A model generated the notes under the pieces. The model had not been told where the DNA came from, did not search any database, and was given only the letters and a program-made list of their open reading frames with translations. From assembly GCA_900544575.1 (NCBI GenBank), contig UQVO01000013.1, positions 1 to 44,774 of the forward strand: DNA of 44,774 nucleotides, written 5' to 3'. Position 1 is the stretch's first letter; every line of letters begins with the position of its first letter. This document shows positions 22,281 through 29,829 of the stretch, piece after piece. This stretch comes from an uncultured Eubacteriales bacterium. GTDB lineage: Bacteria > Bacillota > Clostridia > Christensenellales > CAG-917. Position numbers and translations under genes: made by a program.

Positions 22281-23837
22281 TCACGCGTAGACGACGTACT
22301 GCGCGAGCATAAGTATCCCGACCGTCGCAAGCAGCAGGGTGAGCTGGATTTTTCCGCTCCACCTTATCCATTTGGGATAGTTGACCGTGGTCATACCCAG
22401 AATGAGCAGCAGCCCCGCGTTGGTGGGCAGCATCACGTTGGAGAAGCCGTCCCCGAACGCGAAGGCGAGCACGGCGACCTGTCCGTTCACGCCGAGCTGT
22501 GAGCACATCGCGCCTATCATCGGCATAAGCAGGAACGCTTTCGCCGAACCCGACGGGATGAACATCTCGAAGATGAATATCACGACGTAGACGAGCAGAA
22601 TTATGACGGCGGGGGACTGTCCTTCGCAGGCGGTGATGACGTTGTAAAGGATGGTGTCCATCACGTTGCCCGACTCCATTATGTAGCGCACGCCGCTGGC
22701 GATGAGTATCATTGCCACGGCGGGGAGCAGGGTGACCAGACCTTTGCCGAGTTTGGAGAGCAGGTCCTTGCCTTTCAGCCCGCACATCACGCACGCGCCT
22801 ATGCCGGCGACGACGTAAATCGCCACCGTTATGTAGAGGACGTAGTCGGCGAGGGAAAAGTCGCCGAGGGCGGGGATGTAGTGGGGCTGTATGAATATGG
22901 ACAGCACCGCGATGCCGACCACCGCGAGCATCCATCCCGCAAACCATTTCAGGGCTTTGGCTTTGCCTTCGTCGTAACGGAATTCCGCGCCCGTGAAGTC
23001 GAAGCCGTGCTTTTTGCGGGTGTCTTCGAGGTATACGGGAGAGCGCTGCGGTTTCTTTTCAATCCTCCTTGCATACGGGTATACGAACGCCATCAGGATT
23101 GCGTATGCGACCACGAAAGTGAGCAGGCGCATTTCTATGCCCGAAAACATCGGTATGCCCATAAGGTTCTGCGCTATGCCGACCGTAAAAGGGTTGACCA
23201 CGCCCGCCGCAAAGCCGAAACACGAGGCGAGCACGGAAATGCCAAGCCCCGTGAGAGCGTCCCAGCCGAAGGCGTAACAGAGCAGTACGACGACGGGGAC
23301 GAGGGGTATGAGTTCCTCGAACATACCCGCCGACGAGCCGAGGAACATAAACGCAAAGGAGAGCAGGAAGAGCAGCAGGTATTTCTTGCCCTTGAACCTG
23401 TTGCGCAGCGACTCCACCATATAGACCAGCACGCCCGTGTTGTCCAGCGCGGTGAACACCGCGCCTATGACCAGAAGCAGAGCGATGAGCGCCCACACCA
23501 TCAGCGAGCCGTCCATAGACGGGTCGAGGACGAGGAAGGGCGAAAAAACAGCCTGCCACCATTTGAGTGAGGGCAGACTGTCGTCTTCGCGGTAAGAGTC
23601 GTCGACGATATACTCGTTGCCGTCCGCGTCGATTGCGCGCTCGTATGCGCCGCGCGGAAGCACCTGCGTGAGGATTATCGCCGCGATGACGAGCACGAGC
23701 ACTATGACTACGGAGATGAGTATCGCGCGCTTGGATATTTCTATCGTGCGCGGCGGGAGTTTCGGTTTTTCGGGGTCGACGTGCGGGGCGGCGTTTGTCC
23801 TGACGTAACCCTTTTTTTCGGAGAGTGCGGCGTTCAT
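22281..23837 (-). CDS. YfcC-family (DcuC/PF03606-like) membrane transporter
   Basis: 518 residues, about a dozen membrane helices after a 35-residue cytoplasmic N-terminus. Family segments: FTALDNTGVLVYMVESLRNR, FMFLGSSAGMFEELIPLVP, GFAAGVVNPFTVGIAQ, FEMFIPSGSAKAFLLMPMI and a closing FSNVMLPTNAGLLLILG. The family includes C4-dicarboxylate and amino-acid or peptide-related carriers; the substrate cannot be assigned. No Shine-Dalgarno is visible before the ATG. A TTGATT-N17-TATCAT promoter ends only six bases upstream, so the mRNA is probably leaderless. Confidence 0.87.
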   Translation of the reverse strand: MNAALSEKKGYVRTNAAPHVDPEKPKLPPRTIEISKRAILISVVIVLVLVIAAIILTQVLPRGAYERAIDADGNEYIVDDSYREDDSLPSLKWWQAVFSPFLVLDPSMDGSLMVWALIALLLVIGAVFTALDNTGVLVYMVESLRNRFKGKKYLLLFLLSFAFMFLGSSAGMFEELIPLVPVVVLLCYAFGWDALTGLGISVLASCFGFAAGVVNPFTVGIAQNLMGIPMFSGIEMRLLTFVVAYAILMAFVYPYARRIEKKPQRSPVYLEDTRKKHGFDFTGAEFRYDEGKAKALKWFAGWMLAVVGIAVLSIFIQPHYIPALGDFSLADYVLYITVAIYVVAGIGACVMCGLKGKDLLSKLGKGLVTLLPAVAMILIASGVRYIMESGNVMDTILYNVITACEGQSPAVIILLVYVVIFIFEMFIPSGSAKAFLLMPMIGAMCSQLGVNGQVAVLAFAFGDGFSNVMLPTNAGLLLILGMTTVNYPKWIRWSGKIQLTLLLATVGILMLAQYVVYA

Positions 23838-23843
23838 AAAGTT

Positions 23844-23872
23844 ATGATAAAGTACCGCGCGCGCAAAATCAA
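23844..23872 (-). promoter_or_regulatory. Promoter predicted to give a leaderless transporter mRNA
   Basis: Minus strand: TTGATT (23867-23872), exact 17-bp spacer, TATCAT (23844-23849). Six bases (23838-23843) separate the -10 from ATG 23837-23835. The expected start of transcription therefore coincides with the start codon. Confidence 0.7.
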
Positions 23873-23917
23873 TATGCCGTCGGGAATTTTTAATCTTTTT
23901 TTAACGTAAGAAAAATG

Positions 23918-26335
23918 TCAGACCGCGACTTTCTTTTTGAGTTTCAGATTGAGCGAGGCGTCTATTTTCGAGTGCAGATTCCGCGTCGGTATGCTGACCG
24001 CGGCGTACAGCGCGGCGAGCACGGCGCATATCGCCGCCATTGCTTTGCCCATCTCTGCCGTGATGTCGTTGTCGACGCCGAAGAAATCTATGATAATCGG
24101 GATTTCCGTCAGATAGCACGCGGCGTAAATGCCCACCATAACCACGCACAGAACGATGTGTATCACCGTGGGCGGCAGGGAAACGCGGAAGAGATATACA
24201 AGCCCCACGAACGTGGTCACGATGCAGTACATCGTGCGTATCTGCTCCTCCGTGACGTCGAGGAAACAGCGCTGCGCGACGAGCACCGCCGCCGCGCCCA
24301 GCAGCACCGTTATGCCGCCCGGCACCGCGTAGCAGAGCACCTTCGTGAGGAAGCGGCCCTTGACGAGTTCGTTGTTGGGTTCGAGTGCGAGGACGATGGA
24401 CGGCATACCTATCGTGACGCCGCCGATGAGCGTGAGATTGCGCGGCTCGAAGGGCAGGGGCTGGTCCACAATCATAAACAGCAGGGCGAGCAGCACGTTG
24501 TACACCGTCTTCATAATGTAGAGCGCGGCGCTGCGTTCCAGATTGTTGATGGAGCGGCGCCCCTCCGCGACTATGCGCGGCATAGACGCGAAGTTGGAGT
24601 CCATAAGCACGAGAGAACTGACGTTTTTCGCCGCGTCAGAGCCCGACGCCATGGCGACGGAACAGTCCGCCTCTTTCAGCGCGAGCACGTCGTTGACGCC
24701 GTCGCCCGTCATCGCGACGGTGTGTCCCGCGGCTTTCAGCGCCTTGACGAGCATAAGTTTCTGGTCGGGCAGCACTCTTCCGAACACGGTGTATTTCGTC
24801 GCCGCGTCATACACCTCTTCCTCGGTGGAAAGGGTGGACATATCTATGATTTCGTCGCATTTTTCCAGCCCCGCGCGCTTGGCGACCGCGCGCACCGTGG
24901 CGGGATTGTCCCCCGAAATCACCTTGACGTCCACGCCTTGTTCGCGGAAGAAACGCAGGGTGTCGGGAGCTTCGTCGCGTATCTTGTCCGTGATGAACAC
25001 AAAGCCCTCAAAACGCACTTTATCAGGCAGTTTCGACTCGATAAAGTCCTTGTCCGACGAAACAAGCGCGAGCACGCGATAGCCTTCTTCCGCGCGCTCG
25101 GCGGCGATGCGGTGCACCTCGTCGTCGCCGTGTCCCAGCGTGAATTCCACCGCGCCGAGAGCATAGCTCACGCCGTCTATGCGCGCCCCGCTCCACTTCC
25201 TTGCAGAAGAGAAGGGGACGGTGTTTTCCGCTTCGCGGGCGACGGGGATGTCGGCGAGATAGTTTTTCAGGGCGAGGGCGGTGGCGTTTTCGTCGCCTAT
25301 CGCCGTCACCGTGTCTTTGAGCACCGATTTGAAGTCCTCCCCGCTCAGTCCCTCGCGCGGCATAATGCCGTTGACTTCCATACTGCCTTCGGTTATGGTG
25401 CCCGTCTTGTCCAGACAGAGCACGTCCACGCGCGCGAGCGTTTCCACGCAGTAGAGGTCCTGCGCCACCGTCTTGTGGCGGGAAAGGCGTATGACGCTCA
25501 CGCAGAACACCGTGCTTGCGAGGGCGACCAGCCCGGAGGGTATCATACCTATCACCGAACCTATCGTGGTGACGACCGTGTCGTCGAGCCCCGACGGGTC
25601 GCGGAAATATTTGGAGCAGAAGAGCGCAATGCCCACGGGGACTATCACTATGCTCATCACTTTGACTATGAGCATAAGCGAGCGCCATATTTCGGAAGTG
25701 GGTTTCTTGAAATATTTCGCGCCGGAGGAAATCTTCATCACGAAGTTGTCCGCGCCGATGTGTTCCACGCGGCACTTCGCCTTGCCCGACACGACGAAAC
25801 TGCCCGATATGACGCGGTCGCCGACGTTTTTCACGATGGCGTCCGGCTCGCCCGTCACAAGGGACTCGTTCACTTCGCAGCTGCCTTCGACGATTATTCC
25901 GTCCGCGCACACCTGCCTGCCCGCGGAAAGCTCGGCGATGTCGTCGAGCACGATTTGTTCGATGGCGATTTCTTTCGCCTCTCCGTCGCGTATTACCACG
26001 GCTTTGGGGGCGGAGAGCAGGGCGAGCTTGTCCATCGTGCGCTTTGCGCGCAGTTCCTGAATTATGCCGACCAGCGTGTTGAAGACTATGAGTATGAGAA
26101 AGCCGAAATTGCCTATTCCGTCCATCCCGGACGGCACAAAGCCCGCGAGCAGCACCGCAAGCACTATGAAAACGAAGTTGAAAAAGGTGACGATGTTGGA
26201 GCGCAGTATCTGTGCCACGCTCTTGGTGCGAACGGTCTGTTCGCCGTTGACCTTGCCCGCTTTTACGCGCTCTTCCACCTCGGCGGAAGTCAGCCCTGTG
26301 TCGGGAGAGGTGATGAACTCCTGCAATTCCTCCAT
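23918..26335 (-). CDS. CtpE-like cation-transporting P-type ATPase
   Basis: 805 residues. Phosphorylation motif DKTGTITEG with catalytic Asp; actuator motif VTGEPD (Glu kept, usual TGES Ser replaced by Pro); hinge GDGVNDVLALKEADCSVAMA; M4 motif GMIPSGLVALAS in place of PEGL; and a six-helix C-terminal end. The overall wording (VETLARVDVLCLDKTGT, IVAEGRRSINNLERSAALYI) is closest in my memory to CtpE-type pumps, implicated in Ca2+ handling in mycobacteria. No N-terminal heavy-metal domain, so not a Cu/Zn pump. The ion is uncertain because the M4 Glu is absent. Start ATG 26335 has only a poor ribosome-binding site. Confidence 0.9.
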   Translation of the reverse strand: MEELQEFITSPDTGLTSAEVEERVKAGKVNGEQTVRTKSVAQILRSNIVTFFNFVFIVLAVLLAGFVPSGMDGIGNFGFLILIVFNTLVGIIQELRAKRTMDKLALLSAPKAVVIRDGEAKEIAIEQIVLDDIAELSAGRQVCADGIIVEGSCEVNESLVTGEPDAIVKNVGDRVISGSFVVSGKAKCRVEHIGADNFVMKISSGAKYFKKPTSEIWRSLMLIVKVMSIVIVPVGIALFCSKYFRDPSGLDDTVVTTIGSVIGMIPSGLVALASTVFCVSVIRLSRHKTVAQDLYCVETLARVDVLCLDKTGTITEGSMEVNGIMPREGLSGEDFKSVLKDTVTAIGDENATALALKNYLADIPVAREAENTVPFSSARKWSGARIDGVSYALGAVEFTLGHGDDEVHRIAAERAEEGYRVLALVSSDKDFIESKLPDKVRFEGFVFITDKIRDEAPDTLRFFREQGVDVKVISGDNPATVRAVAKRAGLEKCDEIIDMSTLSTEEEVYDAATKYTVFGRVLPDQKLMLVKALKAAGHTVAMTGDGVNDVLALKEADCSVAMASGSDAAKNVSSLVLMDSNFASMPRIVAEGRRSINNLERSAALYIMKTVYNVLLALLFMIVDQPLPFEPRNLTLIGGVTIGMPSIVLALEPNNELVKGRFLTKVLCYAVPGGITVLLGAAAVLVAQRCFLDVTEEQIRTMYCIVTTFVGLVYLFRVSLPPTVIHIVLCVVMVGIYAACYLTEIPIIIDFFGVDNDITAEMGKAMAAICAVLAALYAAVSIPTRNLHSKIDASLNLKLKKKVAV

Positions 26336-26445
26336 TTCACACCGTCGCAGTTTGATGAAAATAATATATCATATGCCGCGGCGTGCGCGCAAGCGTAAAA
26401 AAGACCTGCGTCATAAATGCGGAGGAAGCCTCATATCGTGGTGGT

Positions 26446-27117
26446 ATGAAAAAGAAAATCGCTCTCATCGTATGCATCGTATTGCTGGTTTCCTTCACGG
26501 CGGCGCTGCTCGCCGCCTGCGACAACAAGACGGGCGCGGAAGCGTCCGACGTTTCGCGCAGCGTATCCGCGCTGTACACGGGCGGAGGGGAAGACTTCGT
26601 CGTCAGCATAGAACAGGGCAGAAGGGAAGACCCCTTCATTGCGGACGGCAAGGTGTCCGAAGTCAAGGATTTCGTCGAACTGACGGTGACGCCCCTTTCC
26701 GTCAACACATACGAGGAGATTGCCTACGTCATCTCCGACGGCGCGGAAAACGGACAGACGCTGTCCGGCACTCTGACGGGCAACACCTTCGGCGAATTCC
26801 GCACCGAGATACCGCTCGAGTTTGTGCCTGCGAGCATAACCCTGACCGCGGGAGAGCAGACTTCGGAGTTTGAGCTTAGCAACGTGCTTGACGGCACCCT
26901 CACGGCGGAGGACGCGGTGAACGTTGCGAAGAAGCAGTTCGCCGAACGCATAGCCGCGGAGGAAGCGGAAGGAAAGGCGGCGCGCGAGATATACGTCAAG
27001 CTCATCACCGGCGACCGCGAAACCTATTATTTCTACGTTTCGTTCATAGGCGAAGGTACGGATTACTGGGCGGCGCTCATAAATCCCGCGGACGGCACGG
27101 TCGTGTCGGAGAAGTGA
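26446..27117 (+). CDS. Lipoprotein of unknown function
   Basis: 223 residues from ATG 26446. Signal peptide with basic MKKK, a hydrophobic core and lipobox LLAAC (Cys about residue 25), so it is lipid-anchored outside the membrane. The mature part is acidic and beta-rich in its first 110 residues (DFVELTVTPLSVNTYEEIAY, TLSGTLTG). It is followed by a helical and PepSY-like C-terminus (TAEDAVNVAKKQFAERI ... ETYYFYVSFIGEGTDYWAALI). The family is not recognised. A GGAGG lies about 20 bases upstream of the ATG, unusually far. Divergent from the P-type ATPase. Confidence 0.75.
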   Translation: MKKKIALIVCIVLLVSFTAALLAACDNKTGAEASDVSRSVSALYTGGGEDFVVSIEQGRREDPFIADGKVSEVKDFVELTVTPLSVNTYEEIAYVISDGAENGQTLSGTLTGNTFGEFRTEIPLEFVPASITLTAGEQTSEFELSNVLDGTLTAEDAVNVAKKQFAERIAAEEAEGKAAREIYVKLITGDRETYYFYVSFIGEGTDYWAALINPADGTVVSEK

Positions 27118-27133
27118 AAGGAGAGGGAAACGA

Positions 27134-27163
27134 CCGCCGCACCCCGACGTGCGGCGGTTTTGC
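27134..27163 (+). terminator. Terminator of the lipoprotein gene
   Basis: Nine-bp stem CCGCCGCAC/GTGCGGCGG (27134-27142 with 27149-27157), six-base loop and TTTTGCT. Confidence 0.85.
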
Positions 27164-27181
27164 TAATCCGAACAAAGCTGT

Positions 27182-27210
27182 TTGACTTTTGCATATTTTG
27201 CGCGTATCAT
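27182..27210 (+). promoter_or_regulatory. Promoter of the predicted small RNA
   Basis: TTGACT (27182-27187), exact 17-bp spacer, TATCAT (27205-27210). The predicted start near 27217 has no ribosome-binding site or ORF downstream, only structured sequence and a terminator. Confidence 0.7.
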
Positions 27211-27215
27211 GACAA

Positions 27216-27291
27216 TGCGACGTCGGGGTATTCCGACCTGACATTTAAGTCTACTCGCACTTAACGGGCAACATTTGTTGTCCGTTATTTT
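27216..27291 (+). ncRNA. Candidate small RNA (~75 nt), three-way junction plus terminator
   Basis: Between its own promoter and an intrinsic terminator. Predicted folding: closing helix TGCGA/TCGCA (27216-27220 with 27255-27259) encloses hairpin GTCGG/CCGAC (27222-27226 with 27233-27237) and a short GAC/GTC hairpin (27240-27242 with 27249-27251). Terminator: AACGGGCAAC/GTTGTCCGTT (27263-27272 with 27277-27286, one G-U) and ATTTTT. It matches no RNA family I recognise. hup has a separate promoter further downstream, so this is more likely a free-standing RNA than a hup leader, though a riboswitch-like attenuator cannot be excluded. Confidence 0.6.
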
Positions 27292-27454
27292 TCAGTTTGT
27301 TTTGCCGTGGTTTTCCGTTGTCGGAATTTTCCGGGTTTTTTCGCGGCTGACTGCGCGCGAATGTGCGGCAAAACGACGGAACGGCTTATGCCGTTCCACC
27401 CCTGCGCCGTGGCGTCCGGAAGGGGCGTCAACAACTGTATATCAAAAAATACTG
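27292..27454. other. Intergenic stretch before the hup promoter
   Basis: No supported gene. The only notable element is a perfect 8-bp hairpin GGAACGGC-TTAT-GCCGTTCC at 27378-27397 without a U-tract. Short reading frames here lack ribosome-binding sites. Confidence 0.4.
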
Positions 27455-27483
27455 TTGCATTTTGTCGCAATATTGGTTATAAT
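27455..27483 (+). promoter_or_regulatory. hup promoter
   Basis: TTGCAT (27455-27460), exact 17-bp spacer, TATAAT (27478-27483), 66 bp before the HU start. Confidence 0.8.
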
Positions 27484-27549
27484 CACAGCGTACAAGCGTT
27501 TCGCTTCGGAGGAAGTCCGTGGGAAACGGGATAAACCTAGGAGGTAATT

Positions 27550-27822
27550 ATGAACAAAACCGATTTCATCAAGGCAGTTGCAAGCAAAGCGGACCTGTCC
27601 ATCAAAGACGCCACCGCGGCAGTCGAGGCATACGCGGCAGTCGTGGCGGAAGCGCTCAAAGCGGGCGACAAAGTGGCGCTTGCCGGCTTCGGCACCTATG
27701 AGCTGAAACAGAAAGCGGAGAGGACCGGCTTCAACCCCATCAAGAAGGAAGCCATCGTCATTCCTGCCAGCAACGCTCCCGTGCTCAAATTCGGCAAAGC
27801 GTTCAAGGATATGTTCAACTGA
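27550..27822 (+). CDS. hup: HU-family histone-like DNA-binding protein
   Basis: Exactly 90 residues, the canonical HU size. MNKTDFIKAVASKADLSIKD opens the helical dimerisation part; GDKVALAGFGTYELKQKAER and TGFNPIKKEAIVIPASNAPV form the DNA-embracing beta arms with the intercalating Pro; KFGKAFKDMFN closes it. Nucleoid compaction and bending. Ribosome-binding site AGGAGG. Monocistronic, with its own promoter and terminator. Confidence 0.97.
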   Translation: MNKTDFIKAVASKADLSIKDATAAVEAYAAVVAEALKAGDKVALAGFGTYELKQKAERTGFNPIKKEAIVIPASNAPVLKFGKAFKDMFN

Positions 27823-27843
27823 GTCTTGTACGCGGAATCAGAT

Positions 27844-27873
27844 AAATGCCTTGCCGTGAGCGAGGCATTTTTT
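27844..27873 (+). terminator. hup terminator
   Basis: Stem AAATGCCT/AGGCATTT (27844-27851 with 27863-27870), extendable inward, followed by TTT. Confidence 0.8.
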
Positions 27874-28025
27874 CTGTCGCGGGCGCGGGCGCGCACCACG
27901 CGCCGACGCGCGGGCGGTGCAGGCACGGAAACTATAATTTATTTCAGGCAATAACAGATTTCGCTCAAATGTTTTTTGGAAAACAAATCGCGGAGTTTGT
28001 ATGGATTTCTCGCTTTGTCCAACCG

Positions 28026-28054
28026 TTTACATTGCGGAATGCGTTTGATATAAT
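28026..28054 (+). promoter_or_regulatory. Promoter of the aminotransferase-kinase-aldolase operon
   Basis: TTTACA (28026-28031), exact 17-bp spacer, TATAAT (28049-28054), 41 bp before the ATG. Confidence 0.8.
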
Positions 28055-28095
28055 TAACACATAAAACCAAAATCAAACGATTCGGAGGGCATATT

Positions 28096-29763
28096 ATGAA
28101 AGTCACTTACACCGAGCTGAAAGGCAAACAGGAAGCCGGTTACGGCGTAACGCGCTGGGCGAATGCGCAGGAAATCAATCAGAGCCTGAAAGAGCTCACT
28201 TCCAAGCCCATTTACAGCGTTACGGAAGAGGCATACAAGGACATCTGCGAAAACTACTATGACAAGCAGTGCGCGAAGTCCAAGGCCATCACCGCCGAAG
28301 CCAAGAAGTATATCCCCGGCGGCGTTCAGCACAACCTTGCCTTCAACAAGCCTTTCCCGATGTGTATGGTCAAGGCGGAAGGCGCCTATATGTATGACAT
28401 AGACGGGCACAAGTATATCGACTTTTTGCAGGCGGGCGGCCCCACCATCCTCGGCAGCAACTATCCCGCGGTGCAGGAAGAGGCCATCAAGCTCATCAAG
28501 GAATGCGGCCCCGTCACGGGTCTGTTCCACGAGGCGGAACTGCTCATCGCGAAAGAGATAAACAAGTGTATGCCCCACGTCGAGAAATTCCGTATGCTCG
28601 GCAGCGGCACGGAGTCCGTCATGGGCGCGCTCAGAGTCGCACGCTGCGCGACCAAGAAGAAGAGAGTCATCAAAATCGGCGGCGCGTATCACGGCTGGTC
28701 CGACCAGATGGTCTACGGCACCAAGGTGCCCGGCACCAGACAGTTCCTCGAATCCCACGGCATTCCCAACGGCACTTTCAAGGTCGTTGACGAGGTGCGT
28801 CCCAACGACCCCGAGATGCTCGAAGATTATCTGAAATTCAACGAGAATTTCCGCGGCGGTACGGCGGCGGTCATCGTCGAGCCCGTCGGCCCCGAAAGCG
28901 GCACCCGTCCCGTGGACTTCGATTACAACACCAAAGTGCGCGCACTCTGCGACAAATACGGTGCGCTGCTCATCTTCGACGAAGTCGTCACCGGTTTCCG
29001 CGTGGGCATCGGCGGCGCGCAGGGTCTGTTCAACGTCGTGCCCGACCTCACCATCTTCGGCAAGATTGTCGCGGGCGGCTATCCGGCGGCGGGCGGCATA
29101 GGCGGCAAAGCCAAGTACGTCGACCTGCTTGCGGCGGGCGTCGCGGGCGGCGCGAAAAAGGCGTACATCGGCGGCACGCTGGCGGCAAACCCCCTGTCCG
29201 CAATGGCAGGCTACGTCGCCATCAAAGAAATCCAGAAGAACAACGCCTGCGTCAAAGCGGGTCTTGCGGGCAACAGGCTCACCGACGGGCTCGTCGACCT
29301 CATCAAGAAACACGACCTGCCTTATGTCGCCTACAACCAGGGCTCCATCGTCCACCTCGAATGCACGGGTGCTATGAGCTACGATTTCTCCTCCAAGTGC
29401 ATCCTCAACCTCCTCAAAGTCCTCAAAAAGCAGGATTCCATTATGGTCAGGAAGGAAGCAATGGAGCATATGGGCGCGGCGTATATGTCGCACGGCATCA
29501 TAACTCTCGCGGGCAGCAGGCTTTACACCTCGATGGCGGACACGGACGAAATCATCGACGAAGCACTCAACCGTTTCGACGACGTGTTCTCCCTCGTCAA
29601 GGCACGCACGAAAGTGGACACCCTGCAAGTCGCGGAGTACAAAGAGAGAAAGGCGATGCAGTATCCCGAAGGGCCCAAGCGCGACAAGAAACTCAAAAAG
29701 GCGCGCAAACTTATGGAAAAGGGCAAGAAGGAACAGGCGATAGCAGACGCCGCAAGAAAATAA
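28096..29763 (+). CDS. Class III PLP aminotransferase, HemL-like, with N- and C-terminal extensions
   Basis: 555 residues, well above the ~430 of HemL-type enzymes. The fold-type I core starts near residue 65 (AEAKKYIPGGVQHNLAFNKP). Landmarks: LGSGTESVMGALRVAR, GGAYHGWSDQM (PLP stacking region), VIVEPVGPESG, LLIFDEVVTGFR (PLP-pyridine Asp) and FGKIVAGGYPAAGG with Schiff-base Lys323. It resembles glutamate-1-semialdehyde aminomutase but sits in a carbohydrate-type operon with no heme genes, so a transaminase acting on an amino-sugar-like or aldehyde substrate is more likely. Residues 1-60 and a Lys-rich tail (510-555) are extra. Ribosome-binding site GGAGG. First gene of the operon. Confidence 0.88.
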   Translation: MKVTYTELKGKQEAGYGVTRWANAQEINQSLKELTSKPIYSVTEEAYKDICENYYDKQCAKSKAITAEAKKYIPGGVQHNLAFNKPFPMCMVKAEGAYMYDIDGHKYIDFLQAGGPTILGSNYPAVQEEAIKLIKECGPVTGLFHEAELLIAKEINKCMPHVEKFRMLGSGTESVMGALRVARCATKKKRVIKIGGAYHGWSDQMVYGTKVPGTRQFLESHGIPNGTFKVVDEVRPNDPEMLEDYLKFNENFRGGTAAVIVEPVGPESGTRPVDFDYNTKVRALCDKYGALLIFDEVVTGFRVGIGGAQGLFNVVPDLTIFGKIVAGGYPAAGGIGGKAKYVDLLAAGVAGGAKKAYIGGTLAANPLSAMAGYVAIKEIQKNNACVKAGLAGNRLTDGLVDLIKKHDLPYVAYNQGSIVHLECTGAMSYDFSSKCILNLLKVLKKQDSIMVRKEAMEHMGAAYMSHGIITLAGSRLYTSMADTDEIIDEALNRFDDVFSLVKARTKVDTLQVAEYKERKAMQYPEGPKRDKKLKKARKLMEKGKKEQAIADAARK

Positions 29764-29779
29764 CATACAACGATTTCCG

Positions 29780-29809
29780 ATATTCTGCCGCGTACGCGCG
29801 GCAGAATAT
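29780..29809 (+). other. Intercistronic hairpin without U-tract
   Basis: Perfect 13-bp stem ATATTCTGCCGCG/CGCGGCAGAATAT (29780-29792 with 29797-29809) and a TACG loop. It lies between the aminotransferase stop and the kinase ribosome-binding site. Lack of U-run suggests an mRNA-stabilising or processing element setting unequal expression within the operon. Confidence 0.6.
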
Positions 29810-29829
29810 TGCGTAAAAAGGGGACTAAT

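Noticed and set aside
23915..26398. Long plus-strand open frame (over 800 codons) opposite the P-type ATPase
   Set aside because: Antisense to an ATPase with intact DKTGT and GDGVND motifs; no ribosome-binding site or recognised domain. Same explanation for 13739-15799 opposite the sulfatase and 33138-35393 opposite xpt and the BMP gene.
27275..27547. Small membrane protein gene between the sRNA and hup
   Set aside because: The frame begins inside the terminator stem, crosses the hup promoter and overlaps the hup ribosome-binding site; it has no ribosome-binding site of its own.
28096..29763. True glutamate-1-semialdehyde aminomutase (hemL)
   Set aside because: The protein is more than 100 residues too long, has terminal extensions, and is co-transcribed with a sugar kinase and aldolase rather than heme genes. 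Kept as class III aminotransferase of unknown substrate.
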